Positions 49,401 to 60,987 of a stretch of 64,000 nt of DNA are shown one piece after another. Position 1 is the first letter of the stretch. Each line of letters opens with the position of its first letter. The position numbers and the translations under genes were made by a program. The DNA is from Collybia mongolica (Eukaryota > Basidiomycota > Agaricomycetes > Agaricales > Clitocybaceae): contig JAAXNY010000005.1 of the NCBI GenBank assembly GCA_013420905.1, positions 3,348,001 to 3,412,000 on the forward strand, written 5' to 3'. The notes beneath the pieces were generated by a model. It worked only from the letters and a program-made list of their open reading frames with translations, was not told where the DNA came from and searched no databases.

Positions 49401-49633
49401 TCCAGACGCTCAAGGCTGCTCCAAGCCCATCACCCCAGCTGCTCATGCCGCCTCACAGGAACTCCCAGGGATATGCAGCAGGAAAGCTTTCCGTGGGGCG
49501 TGGGGATCTCGATCAAGCCATACGCAGCATGCGAGAAGGAAAACGGAGAGCACGGCCTACGAGACCGTTGTCCAAGATGTTCTTGGATGGGGCAAGTGGT
49601 GGAAATCGGCCTCAGAGTCGACTGTACGATTGA
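43434..49633 (+). CDS. Diaphanous-type formin (Bni1/SepA/For family) with ubiquitin-fold N-terminus
   Basis: Formins nucleate and elongate linear actin cables for polar growth and cytokinesis. The N-terminal 200 residues resemble Ras-association/ubiquitin-like folds (GYEYRLFISKSMSVSEVIDA, IMEELGLTKSLPIPGGG). The GBD/FH3 region begins at DDFSEIDFENML and includes KKLVKHLISLRVHLSTAKMV and ILNELETSVLLEVIKCLRVL. A coiled coil (REDI-like VEQELEELRSKVDELSEE) precedes a proline-rich FH1 (47358-47700) with several poly-Pro blocks. FH2 starts IRLKPFFWNKLTNHAVMSTV and has VLAVGNALNGSSFRGSARGF and QLDALLKMKETKTARGGPD. The tail DLDQAIRSMREGKRRARPTR resembles a DAD autoregulatory motif. More than 15 introns. 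Splicing at 43740-43900 is unclear: the open frame there reads as an unlikely hydrophobic run. Start at 43434 is the first Met of the first supported exon. Confidence 0.87.
48964..48980. repeat. Poly-T tract in a formin intron
   Basis: Seventeen consecutive T bases lie within the intron that precedes the FH2 exon starting near PFVMEVEPSVDA. It is a simple homopolymer. Confidence 0.9.
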
Positions 49634-49883
49634 TATTAAACAATATTTATACCTAGATCAGAATTTAGGTTGTTTTCTATATATATACCAATGCATTAAC
49701 ATGGTCTTTTACAGTCGACCATCGGTATCGCGATGAATAAGTACAGGGCCATTATTTAGCAAATGAAACTGAGCGACTTTCATACACAAGTAGAGATGTC
49801 CGGAAGGTATCGTAGATGACTTGAGTATAACATGCCTATGATACATAAGTGCTATTTATACAATCGATGGGCCAGCCCAAGAA

Positions 49884-49894
49884 GGGGGGGGGGG
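49884..49894. repeat. Poly-G tract between convergent genes
   Basis: Eleven consecutive G bases lie 37 bp downstream of the stop of the minus-strand gene at 49932, in the spacer shared with the formin 3' end. Such a run can be miscounted in assembly. Confidence 0.85.
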
Positions 49895-49931
49895 TACGGG
49901 AAACAGTCAGCGTATGGGAGTCCGATCACCT

Positions 49932-51182
49932 TCATGCACGTGGCTGAGACATGTGTACTGACAATTCAGGGTACTGCGCAGTAACGGCTCCTTGTTGCTG
50001 GTACGATACATAACCGTGTGGGTACACGGGTGCACTGTGTTGGCGTTGGTGAGCACTTGCAGGATAAGATGACACCATCGCCATTGGATATGTGTTATGG
50101 TCCAGCCCACGAGCAGGCCCATAGGCGGCCGGCGTTGCTGTCGCCGCGCTGCCCGATGGGTAGATGACTGCAGCAAAGGGTGCATTACTCGGGGGATCGT
50201 TGGCATGCTGGAACTGGAAGGTTACCATAGGGGGTGATGCAGAAAAAAGGTCAGAGGGTGGTGATGGGTGCTCTGGATGGGCATTGTACCAGGACGTGAC
50301 ATGGCGGGGGCGGCGTGTCGTTACCGGCCGCTCCGTGCGCCTATTTTGCCCAGGGAAGTAGTCGACAGTTACACGATCTGCGACCCACGGGAGCTCATTG
50401 ATATCGTGAAAGAATTTTTGGACGCGTGACATGTATGACCCGAAGGATGCGCCGGAGTGCCGTGGGGAGTCCATCTTAGCGTAGTCAGATCCTGGTTGGG
50501 GCTCAACATAAACAGGACTGCCTATGACCATCGGGGGTGGGAGTGTCTCATGTTCAACGATGGTGGTCCCTCCATGAGTGTCGACTGTTTCGGGTGTCTC
50601 AAGAGCAGTCTCAGAAGAGCTGTGAGGTGATTGGACGGGTGGGGGTGGGCTAGTTTGCGAGACGCCGGTGAGATGACGAATTGGGATCGTTGGTACAGGA
50701 GACGTGGGTGCAGTGTTCATCGATGTACGAGACATGTGAGCCGGGGTCATGTTTTGCTGAGGAGGAGTTGGGCTCGCGTAGCGATATTCTGGGCTCGTGT
50801 ATGCTGTGTCGCTTGCTGGGATGTTAACTTGTTCACGCTGGCGTTGCTTGCCCCACATTGCCCTCTTCAATCCCGAAACAAATCCCCCCACAAAATTTCT
50901 ATTACTCCGTGAAGCGGGCGGTATATCTTGGCCTTCAGCGCGAGCAGCTTCAAGTGTTCCAGAATCTAGATATGACACATTGGGATCGACATTGAAAGCA
51001 CTTCCGTCGACCTCATGCAACGTTCCGAGTGGTGGAGGACCGATATTTGCTCCTGAAGCATGATTCGGATATGTGGCTGGGCTAGCCTGAGCCCCTGAGT
51101 GATATCCTTGACTCTGGCTTCGCACAGAACCTCTGAGCGAAGGTTCTCGGGCTTGCTGGGTGTGGAATTGGGTCATTATCAT
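49932..51182 (-). CDS. Uncharacterised Pro/Ser/Thr-rich protein, 416 aa, single exon
   Basis: This is a long uninterrupted frame, unusual in this intron-rich window. Most of it is low-complexity Pro/Ser/Thr/Gln. Two stretches look structured: NRNFVGGFVSGLKRAMWGKQ around residue 95, and SYMSRVQKFFHDINELPWVA followed by DRVTVDYFPGQNRRTERPV around residue 250. The C-terminal third is Tyr/Pro/Ala-rich. There is no signal peptide or membrane segment and no recognised enzymatic motif. The overall look is of a basidiomycete-specific [17 protein letters not shown] with short linear motifs. I do not recognise the family. Start Met is 51182, with a second Met two residues later. Confidence 0.75.
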   Translation of the reverse strand: MIMTQFHTQQAREPSLRGSVRSQSQGYHSGAQASPATYPNHASGANIGPPPLGTLHEVDGSAFNVDPNVSYLDSGTLEAARAEGQDIPPASRSNRNFVGGFVSGLKRAMWGKQRQREQVNIPASDTAYTSPEYRYASPTPPQQNMTPAHMSRTSMNTAPTSPVPTIPIRHLTGVSQTSPPPPVQSPHSSSETALETPETVDTHGGTTIVEHETLPPPMVIGSPVYVEPQPGSDYAKMDSPRHSGASFGSYMSRVQKFFHDINELPWVADRVTVDYFPGQNRRTERPVTTRRPRHVTSWYNAHPEHPSPPSDLFSASPPMVTFQFQHANDPPSNAPFAAVIYPSGSAATATPAAYGPARGLDHNTYPMAMVSSYPASAHQRQHSAPVYPHGYVSYQQQGAVTAQYPELSVHMSQPRA

Positions 51183-52483
51183 AAGGAGTTTTGCTGATCG
51201 TGATATCCGTGGTATACTGGGATGAAAAAAGAATGAAAATGAGAAAAATAGATTTGCGAGAACCGTTAGATGAGCAGGGAACTAAAAAGCTTGCTATGTA
51301 AGTAGCAGCTTCAAGTCGAGGCCCACATGACTCAGCCTGACATTTGTTGTTTGCAAATAAAAATAATTTCTTTTGTACCTTGCGCTTCATATTCCATTAT
51401 CTCACAATATCGAAAAGGCCTTGATGGTCTGAATAAATTCATCCGACTAGTCATTGCGCGACTGGGTCTAGAAGATGTGCCAACAAAGGCACTTGTATCT
51501 ACTTGCGTTCATTTCTCAGAGTCAACCAAGTCATTACATTGGACATCCATTGATGGCCAACAAGTCCTGGCTAGGCCCCACTTTGGACTTTCTTGATCAA
51601 CATTCATGGATGCCTCAGGGATAGCACACCCAGTGTTGCTTTGGTCTGAGTATTGCAGCAAGAATCCGAACTCGCTTGAATCCCTCAGAGCCAAGGGGAT
51701 GTGGGACAGTGCATCCTTTACAAGCTATTCCTCCAAGTCCGTTCGATATTTTCTACTACAGGTATAAATAACTGCTCTATATGGACCACTAAATGGGGCC
51801 AACCTCAGCCTGATGTCACGACCTTGGACCAAAAAACTGGGTGGGGACATTGAGGGTCGAATTTGAGCATCATGCTCAATTTCCGCACACAAAGGAAAAA
51901 CTCGCGTACAGATGATCAGAGGAATGCTTAGCTGGGACTACACCAGCTCCGAACGGGGTTCTACATGGCTTCATTGTACTCGTCAAAGCTCGACTCATCC
52001 AAACCAACACTCTAAGTATACTTGATGGGTGAGCGAATCAGCCCAGCCTAAGTCCTCTAACGATTCGAATGACCGTATTATGAAGTTTTGTGCACTGTCT
52101 TGCGAACAAACCCCCAGTATTGTGACGACTTTAGTTCCAATGAGATAAAATAGTATGCTTCCATCGGCCTAAGCGAAGCAAAGGGAGTATACCGCAAGTC
52201 GTAGTGACTAAAAACACAGGCTGAAGACTGAGAGGCACGACCCTTGTGTAACTCGATCACGTGGTCTCGGGATGATGTCGCGTTGTGGGTCCATATATTT
52301 TTTCAACCAGGTACAAATAGAGGCCAAACAATTCCCGTTGCTCTCGATCTTGTTTCGCTTTTAATCCAGGCTCCCTTTTCGTTCTTACAGCGTCCTCGCT
52401 GTTACGTTTTTACGTTCGACGAAGGCCTTACGCCCTTACGCATCCACGCATCCTACGCTCACTCAAGAATCAACGAACTCAAC
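51183..52483. promoter_or_regulatory. 1.3-kb divergent intergenic region
   Basis: This region separates the uncharacterised proline-rich gene (-) from the 7-TM gene (+) and is long for this window. It holds a CACGTG at 52258-52263, 221 bp before the 7-TM ATG, and a C/T-rich leader (52310-52460) typical of fungal 5' UTRs. An 89-codon plus-strand ORF (51327-51596) was considered and not accepted. Confidence 0.4.
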
Positions 52484-55400
52484 ATGATTCCCCTCATCCC
52501 TGCTCTCGCTCTTGCTTTCTTTTCGTTCATATCCTCAGCTTTCATCATCCTTCGCATTGTAATTCCCATATTGCCTCCTAGCCCCTTGAGCAGACGTGTT
52601 TCTCCGGTACCCATAGCTTATTTCACCAAGCAGAAGACATTCTAACCTTTACTTTGCTACAGTCAGAGTTTGGGTTGCCCAACTTTCGATCTCTCTCGCC
52701 GGCCGACAAGAGCCACATCTGGTTGGCGGGCCTCGATATTCTAGCCCTCGGTATATTCGTTTGGCAGACAATCAACGAAGCGACGGGGGGGCCTTCTGAC
52801 TATGCAAATGCTAGTGACCCAGCTTCAGCCGTGAGGATCTGGTTTGTCCTGACCGTGAGGCAAATGTGTCTCCTGATGGTTGCATGCATTACCCTGTTGC
52901 ATGTCCGTATGGGCCGTTCGGTCTCATTTGGCGCGCGCCACTGGATGTTGTGGGCACCCACCCTGTTGCTCGCGGTTACCTCTACCGCTCTTGCGGGTGT
53001 GGTTTCTGGTGCTGGAGTCAATAGTTTGTTCGTCGGCCTTATTGCCTACTCCTCCACTATTGCTGTTCTCAGCAGCCTGGTGTTTGGTTGCCTTGTTGGT
53101 ACCCTTCTCATTATCAAGCGCAACCTTGCATCAATGAATGAGGATTCCGAACCATGGCCGCCTGTCAGGGTGATGGAGGAAAAACCCCGGCCCTCATTCG
53201 CAACAGAGGAGATCGATGCAATTCGGGACGGCGCATCATGGATCACGTCCAACGCGAGCTCCCGGCACAACTCGATCTCCCAGTGGTCGTTTTCTACACA
53301 CCATACTACCGCAGCCTCTTCTCACCATGGCCATGGTAGTGGTCGCCCCCAAACTGGATCGCACCCTTCAGTTCCCGCCAAGTCATCTTTTTGGTTCAGC
53401 TCTTCCGCTCCTCACGATGCTAATGTTCCCCCAGTCCCTCCTCTTCCCTCTCCGTATGGCCCCGTCTCACCTGCTGATGGTGACCCCGACCCATTCAGAC
53501 GGGACATCCCTTCCCCTCTACCAGATCACCCACGAGTACGGTTGGGTTCGCAGACGTCTTGGTTGACTTCTACAAATGGCTCTCATACCACGCTCTCCGC
53601 GTGGAGCTATCCCGCCACATATCACGAGGGAAGTGTCCGGACGGCTAGTTCCCCAGATTTACACACAGCTTTGACTGCAGTCTCCCGTCCGGTTACTCCA
53701 GCCATGGCCAGCGCTCAGGTGCTGGGTGGATATGGATATGCTCCAGGCAGTCTTGAGGCTGAGAAGGGCCTGGCTGCATTGGCGGCCGCACCCGGAACAA
53801 CGATCGACATATCGGTTTTCCGCTCAATTGGTTGGTTGTTTATTATCTGGGTTCCTCTCGTATGTCGTCTATTGTTCCCCTCGTTTGCTCACTTCTAATA
53901 TTTGTGTTAGGGACTTGCTTATCCTTACCTCATTACCGTTTCACAGCAAGCATCCCCATCCATGCTCCTCAACATTCTGCTTATCATGTCGGTTACGTTA
54001 TCATCTCCCTTGCTGGCTCTTAATATACTGTTCCGTTCACCTATCCCAATCCCATCCGGGCTGTTTGACGTCCGAGGTGATCTCCCCACGAACGTCCTCC
54101 GAGGTCCCTCCCCCGCAAGCACTGATGCTCCATACAAATGGTCTCATGAGTACAAACGTAGCATGAGCGCAAGTGTTACTGTCGTCGAGGGTCGTCGTAG
54201 TGGGGACGTTTGGCTCGCAAATGGAGATGCCGTCGATGGGAAGAGCAAGCTGAGCCGTGCTATTGGCATGATATCCCCCATGCCAAAACTCTCTGTTCTC
54301 CCCACGGAGGATGGCGTCGAGGATGGCGAGTTTACTCCCCCTCTTCCCATCCAGAATGAAGATTCCTCAATGGCTATGATACATGGGACTCCCCACTCGG
54401 AGACCAGTGCCCAGTTCGGCAAACTGAGGAACTCTAAAGCGAGCTCCCGCCTTTCTGCCGCTGATGAGAGTCTGGCGTTCACCTCAAGAATCATGATCGC
54501 CCAACGACACTATTCCACTCTCGCGCAGACTGTTGTTGTCCCTGGTTCTTCTCCCGAGAAGGCCGAATTTGGTGCAGCCGGTTCCAGCACTGGCGCCGTG
54601 ACATCTCAAGTTGCCCGTAATTCAACCCATCTTCGCGCTCGATCGATCTCATCTATTAGTGGTCCTCAAACACCCACCACAGGTGACTCTTTCAATATCA
54701 GCCCTCCTCCTTCTTTCCCTCTTCCTCCCACCCCACCTAACGTCAGAGCCGCACGGCTGGCTTCTCTCGCGCACAAGAAATCATTCTCATCCGGGTTCTC
54801 CTTCGGTCCTGTTGATGATATGAACGAGATTGATGCTCTGACTGCTGGCGTCTTGCCTCTGCTTGTTCCAGGACTAAATGTTGATGGTATGAAAATCAAA
54901 GAAGGCGATTGGACTCCCCCAGGCACTTTCAGCAAGAGCAAAGGAAAGAAGCAAGTGCAGAAATTAAATGAGTTCGGTGAAGACTTCTCGTCGCCAGAGA
55001 TCCATTCTACACCAGCAAGGAGGCGCGCCCGTGAGCCCCGAGGAAGGAAACAATCAGGCCACAAAAGGAACCACTTCAGTTTACCAAGGTACGTCTGCCA
55101 TATTCCTCCCTACATATAATGTTACTCATGTAATATAGCCTTGGCCTTGGGAAAGATGGCGTCCATTCATTAGCAGCGTGGAGTGCGGAGATCAGGGGTG
55201 CCCTAGAACACAAAGTCGACCAGTATACCTCCATTCCTAGTAATGTGGAACTCGGTCGGAGGAATACTGTTTTCGGAGCCGAATCCATCCCCAACCATGT
55301 GCCCTACCTTCGTTCCGTCCGTGAAGAAGAAGAACGCCCTGTAGTCAATAACACCGCAAAGGGATTGGGACGAGCTATGTCTACACGCTCGCTTGGACTC

Positions 55401-56126
55401 CGTGCCGAAGTTTCTCATGGTGTTGATACGGCTCGTTCTTCAATGGCGTCGATGCACATGCCGACCTCCGCTGCATCCACTGTGACACTCTTCGAAGAAT
55501 TTGAAGCCGAATTAGAAGCCGAATTAGAATCCGGACCCCAGGCTGAAAGCACACCCCACAACACCGTATCCAGCAAGACCGTTTCCCGTCAACCCGCTCC
55601 CCCGATGCCCAAACCAAACCGTCGCTCAAGTATTCTATATATCTCATCTGATAATCACGCCACAACTACGAACCCCACAGTGGCACCAGCCACGACAATG
55701 TCTTCCTTTGCCCAGTGGTCCTCCCGGGCGGTCCGACCACTCATACCCAAGGCCAACAAGTTACAGCGCAAGATGTCCAACGCGGATTCGACCCCGTCCG
55801 GCACCAAGTCAGGTTCTCCCAGCGGGGGCCTGCGCCAGCTTTCCCTTCTGCAGGATCGCGATATCAACACCTCCAGCCCAGGTGGGACTCGCCCCTTAAC
55901 TCTCGGGAAGAGGCAGAAGTCGAAATCGGCAGCGCCGGTTCAGGACGAAAACGCGTATCCAGACTCGAACTCCAGAAGCAAGAATCTGAAGCCGCTGATG
56001 CTTGCTAGGTCTGACACTAGCAAGGTGCGAGGCACCTTGCGAAAGGGCGAAATTCTCCCCGACGTAGTTGTCCGCCCCCCATCCACGACCGAACACATGG
56101 GTTTTGCCTATAGTTTCCGTGATTAA
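52484..56126 (+). CDS. Uncharacterised protein with seven predicted TM segments, 1161 aa
   Basis: Four exons (52484-52606, 52663-53859, 53911-55088, 55139-56126) sum to 3486 nt in phase. Hydrophobic segments: PLIPALALAFFSFISSAFII; WLAGLDILALGIFVW; IWFVLTVRQMCLLMVACITL; WMLWAPTLLLAVTSTALAGV; FVGLIAYSSTIAVLSSLVFG with LVGTLLIIKR; then, after a loop of about 230 Ser/Pro/His-rich residues, FRSIGWLFIIWVPLGLAYPY; and MLLNILLIMSVTLSSPLLAL. Basic residues follow segments 1, 3 and 5 (SRR, HVRMGR, IIKRN), placing the N-terminus outside, the long 5-6 loop inside, and a cytosolic tail of about 680 residues that is Ser/Pro-rich and probably disordered. This is the topology of a G-protein-coupled receptor, but I cannot match it to a known fungal GPCR class. 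No function is assigned. Confidence 0.85.
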
Positions 56127-57197
56127 ATCAGATCATACCCAACATGATATTTGAGTGCATGCACCATCACATTCCACATTCCATCCTTGATGATTTTTAT
56201 TGCCTATTCTTCATTCACCACCTGCTACATCTTGTTATAGACTCTCGCACATCAACGACTCACCGTGTATTACACTGGCATGTTCCGTCTCATTTTATCC
56301 TCTTGTTCTCTTGTCTGCTCTCCTCGCTTTCATTCATTCGTCGCATTGCACTTGACGTTGTCTTGCTTTCCATCGCTATGTTTTGATGCTTTTTGCGTTG
56401 CCTCCCAGTTGGTTGTTCTTGACGAACCACTGTGCCATAAGTACTTACCTACTCACCCCCCTATGCTCTCTAAACCTATGCCAATCTGACATTACGTACC
56501 TACGCCTTATATTTGCAAAACCATACCATGTATTGTGCAGACTTGTTGAGCGAGAGCAGTGCGACAGCCTGAGCTGCAGTACTCGACCTTATGCTCACAG
56601 AATTTCCGACTAAGCATAACGCAAATCTGAAACTGTCACAACAGCAGAGACGTCCATGAATCACGGCTCTCCGTATGCCGCCATACTCATTTATTGTTCC
56701 AACAAGAATAGTCATGGGAGATCGCAATCACTAATTCCGCGAAATGGAGAAAGCGCGCTTATCACAAAGCAAATCTGTATTGCCATTGGCGTGATGAATG
56801 CCACTTTAAGACAAAGTGCTGGACTACCGGCGTTATTATGTCCTTGTTATTACTTTGCCCAACAATCGTTCTCGGAGCTTGGGTTTACTTCCCTTCATGA
56901 TTCAAGCTCTCCGCGAAGCACGCATCTCACGATGCATATCCGCATGATACCCTTGCTATTTTCGATGATAATTTGCGTGGGACTAGAGCCCCCTACAGAG
57001 CGGGATGTCCATACGTACCCATACTTCTTTGATATCGACTTCCCCTTACGCCGTCTCCTACCCCAGCTGTAGTGCGCTGTGATGGGTACCCATGTGGAAC
57101 GCGACGCGTGTCATATAAGCTTCTCAGAGAGCTCCGACCTTATATGAAGCCCGTGTAGATTCTGATACGAAGATTCATCCTCAGCGTCTGGATAACA
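56127..57197. other. Intergenic region; left part of the S28 duplication unit
   Basis: This holds the 3' sequence of the 7-TM gene and the promoter of the first S28 peptidase gene. From about 56267 it matches the sequence beginning near 59858 in order and orientation, including the shared blocks TTTGCAAAACCATACCAT and CTATGCCAATCT. It is therefore the left end of a tandemly duplicated segment. Confidence 0.7.
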
Positions 57198-59581
57198 ATG
57201 TCTCCCATCTGGAGAGCTGTGGTGTTTGCTGTTCCTCTCCTCTCGCACTTGGTCAGCGCCACCCTCTCCGATGGACGACCTCATGCCAATGTGATGCGCC
57301 CACCTGGCATACCGCTAGTTGTCTCCGTGAATGCAGATACTCCGGTGGTGAGCCGAAACGGTACTGAGCTCCCTCCATACAACACCACCTACCTTTTTGA
57401 TCAACTCATCGACCATGATAATCCTTCCCTTGGAACCTTTAAGCAGCGTTATTGGCACACATACGAGTATTACGAACCTGGTATACTTTGACTTGCGCTT
57501 TTTCCACGTACGCCTTCTGAAATTTAGCCCAGGTGGTCCAATTATTCTTATGACGCCCGGGGAAGCCAACGCAGATGGTACCTGACCAATGGGCTTCTAA
57601 CGACTCACCCTCTAATCGTAGTCCCATATCAGGTTACTTCCGATACCTAACAAACTCCACCATCAATGGACTCATAGGTTGAGCACGCGCGGAATCTTCA
57701 TAAATTACCTGTCTAACATCAGAGGCTCACAGCGCAACAGCAAAATGGAAGCACCGTTGTCCTTGAGCATCGATTCTATGGCTTCAGTAACCCCTACCCC
57801 AATCTTAGCGTTGAAAGCCTGAGAGTTCACACTCTGCAGCAGGCAGTGGATGATCTAGTCTATTTCGCTAAGACTGTCAATCTCCCAATGCCAGGCGGAG
57901 ATCAAGTAACGCCGGACAAGGCTCCCTGGGTCCTAGTAGGAGGAAGTTATTCTGGTGTGTACCTGGTGGACCTTACGTGGACAATGCTTGACTAATGCTG
58001 TGGCGTGACTAGGTGCACTCACAAGCTGGACTATGGTCAAGTAAGGTCATCAAGCGAGGCCTTAAAACTCCCTAATAAATACATTTACAGCAAGCCAGGA
58101 ATCTTCTTCGCGGGCTATGCATCGTCTGGTGTTGTAGAAGCTATTCTGTGAGTTCTGTATGTACTCAGCCTGGCATCTCTAACTCAAGGACATCCACTCA
58201 GGAATTTCTGGAAATACTTTGAACCTGTACGACAGAATATGCCGCAAAACTGCTCTGCAGATGTGCAGGCCGTTATATCTCACGTCGACAAAGTCTTTAC
58301 CAGTAAGGACTCCACCGCGATTCAGAACCTCAAGGAGTCTTTCGGAATGGGGGAAATGACACACCTGGATGATGTCGCTGGTTCATGTACGTACAAGTAC
58401 TCGGACCTCAAAGCACTCTGCTTATACCTGTTTGTTAGTGCGGAATAATCTCTGGGACTGGCAATCTTTGCAAGTGACCTCTGGTCCAGGATCGCAGTTT
58501 TTCAAATTCTGTGATACCCTAGAGGTCAAAGATGGACAAGTTGGACCTGCTGGCGGATGGGGACTAGAGCATGCCCTCTCTGCGTGGTCCGCATACTTCA
58601 AGAACACGTACTTGCCGCGACGTACGTAGTCTTCACTTTTGAGATAATCCCGCCTTACCACCTTAATAGTCTGCGGATCCATTGGTGCTGAGTTAGTATG
58701 ATCCCAATATTGGATTGGGTAATCCTTGATAATTATCGTTTCCAGAGAATGCCTGGGGACATATGACGTATCGTTGCCATTCTGGTCTGATACGAGCATC
58801 AACAACTCTTGGCGATCCTGGTTCTGGATAGTGTAAGCTATGCTCCCTTATCCATACACACCTGTTAATTCTTTGGAATCAAGGTGTAATGAGGTTGGCT
58901 ACCTTCAGGTTTGCAACCTCGCACAATTTCACTTCATCACCTTACTTGTTCTACAGGAGGGGGCACCGGAAAGGCACCCATCGCTTGTCACACGTCTCGT
59001 TCAGCCTGATTATGACTTGGTTCGTTCAAGCTTTTAGTGAAATCACAACAGCTAATTCCTCTGCTGTGAGTATAGCGACAGTGTCAGCAGATGTTCCCTG
59101 CTGCATTCCCGAAGAAGCCCGTAGTCCAAACTGCGCGCACTAACCGTGTATACAAGGGCTGGGATGTAAGGCTTAATCGCCTTTTCTTCGCTAATGGTAT
59201 CCGTGAGTCGATATTGTAAATATTTAATTGGTTCTTGTGATGGTCATCGAAATGTTGTTTTTAGGCGATCCTTGGAGGGAGGCTACCGTTTCCGCACAGG
59301 GCCTCCACATCAAGAGCACGCCCCAGCAGCCGATTGCTTTAGGAGATGGTTTCCATTGTTCTGACCTTGGTACAGCTTCTGGTGCTGCTGATCCTACCAT
59401 TCGAGCGGTCCAGACACAAGCGCTCGCTTCCATGAAGGCTTGGCTAGCTACATGGAAGCCTACCAACGCTGGCCATTCAACACATGGTCCACGAAGTGGA
59501 AGGGGTACATTCCCGCAAGGAGACTCCCACATCAAGGTCAAGCCCATCAACGCGTTCATGAAAGGTTCCGGGGTGGTATAG
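57198..59581 (+). CDS. S28 serine peptidase (prolyl carboxypeptidase-like), tandem copy 1
   Basis: S28 peptidases are secreted serine exopeptidases that cleave after or near proline. The N-terminus MSPIWRAVVFAVPLLSHLVS is a signal peptide. FDQLIDHDNPSLGTFKQRYW, GGPIILMTPGE and EHRFYGFSNPYPNLSV are family blocks. The nucleophile serine lies in WVLVGGSYSGALTSWTM, with GIFFAGYASSGVVEAI after it. Splicing through GTGAGT gives FFANGIRDPW with the expected catalytic Asp, and GDGFHCSDLGTASGA with the expected His. It ends KPINAFMKGSGVV. About 12 short introns with consistent phases; no stop or frameshift seen, so it appears intact. N-glycosylation sequons (NTT, NST, NGS, NCS) fit secretion. Confidence 0.9.
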
Positions 59582-60987
59582 GGCTGACTTGGGCATTACT
59601 TGCATCAAACCAGTACTGAATTCACCTTGTGGCAAGTGACGTCGAAAAGATAGTATAGTTTTCAGAAAACCATGATTAATCGTCCGCTCAAACGTAGGCG
59701 TCTGTATTGAGTAAAACCTACGAGTCTACTTACGCAGGGGGTATGTAAGTCCGTGTGATGGAGAGACCCGGTCACGGTGAGCCACGCATTCCAAGAGCAA
59801 ATCGAAAAACCTTTCCACCTGAGGCCTGGGCCTGAAGATTGACCAAATGTGAATCATACTACACTAGGATGTTCCGTCTCGCTTTATGCTCTTATACTTC
59901 TGCTCTCTTGTCTACTCTCCTCGCTTTTTGTTTTCTTCCACTGTACTTGATATTGTCTTGCTTTCCATTGCGATATTTCGACATTTTTGCTTTGCCTCTC
60001 ACTCCACGGTGGTTCTTGATGAATTGTACTCACTTACCCATCCCCCTGAGCTCTCAAAACCTATGCCAATCTCATATTTACGTACCTGCGTTTAATATTT
60101 GCAAAACCATACCATTTTCTGTGCAAACTATCGAGCGTGAGCAGCAGTGCGCCGCCCTGCCAGCCGGGCAACTTGAGTTCAGTCAGTCCCCTTGAATATT
60201 GTTATTTCGGAGTAACGACCGAGATCGAGCGCACCGGGCCGTAGCTTGTATTCTTTCTGCCACTTGCCCTTTTGTCTACCGTGACTACATACAACAACAA
60301 AAAAATCGTGTCAAACCTATCCCAAGGGATACCCACGACGCCGGCATTTAGTATGGAACTTTGAATCGCCCACACTGGTAGAGACATCTATCGACATACA
60401 AAAGATGTCATTCACATAGCACTACGGCCACCATGCTCGTTGTCGTCCCATCGACAAGAATAACCAGTGGCGGGGTGGGTTGTAATGCAAAAGAATCAAG
60501 CACACCCATCCTTCATCAAACCAGATCAGCTGCCACATGGCTCCTCCCGCTGGCAAGATTGCTTAACAATTTTGACAGTGGATAAAGAGCACTGGACTAA
60601 TAAAGCCATCCCGGATCATTCAAATTGTATTGCTTTCTCTAGAAATTATTCTTGGAGCTTGTTTTCTGCCTCTCACCTCACGATTTTTTGCCGCATGCCA
60701 ATACTCATGCTATTTTCGACGATAACGGTATGGGACACGAGCTTTATTTAACATAGAGCGGGACTGCTGCCATATGTACACGCGCGGAATTACTATGCTT
60801 CTTTGATTTCGACTTCCACTCTTACTGTCTTCTATTGTAACCAGAGCATATCGTGATAGGCCCCCACATGGAACCGAATACGTATCATGCGCGCCTCAAT
60901 GACTTCCAGTTCTATAAGATATAATCCTTGTCAACCCTATACAATCATTGACCATTGCCACACCCACCCGGCCCAAGGATTGCTACA
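59582..60987. other. Spacer between S28 copies, with duplication junction
   Basis: This holds 3' sequence of copy 1, a degenerate piece of nucleoside hydrolase tail on minus (about 59755-59857), the join near 59858, and then copy 2 of the promoter region. No intact gene lies here. Confidence 0.65.
59755..59857 (-). pseudogene. Fragment of nucleoside hydrolase 3' end
   Basis: About 100 bp match the end of the nucleoside hydrolase gene at 63566-63657. Shared blocks include CATTCCAAGAGCAA and CCTGAAGATTGACC. An extra dozen bases break the frame, and the rest of the gene is absent, so it is a leftover of the tandem duplication and not a gene. Confidence 0.75.

Larger units (their letters stand above)
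56267..59857. repeat. Tandem duplication, copy 1 (about 3.6 kb)
   Basis: The unit runs from about 56267 to about 59857 and contains promoter, S28 gene and the tail of a minus-strand nucleoside hydrolase gene. It is followed directly by copy 2. Boundaries were set by eye where similarity to the other copy starts and stops. Confidence 0.75.

Noticed and set aside
51327..51596. 89-aa plus-strand ORF with a vaguely cyclin-like stretch (FIRLVIARLGLEDVPTKAL)
   Set aside because: The resemblance is slight, no flanking exon continues the domain, and no other evidence supports a gene; probably chance.
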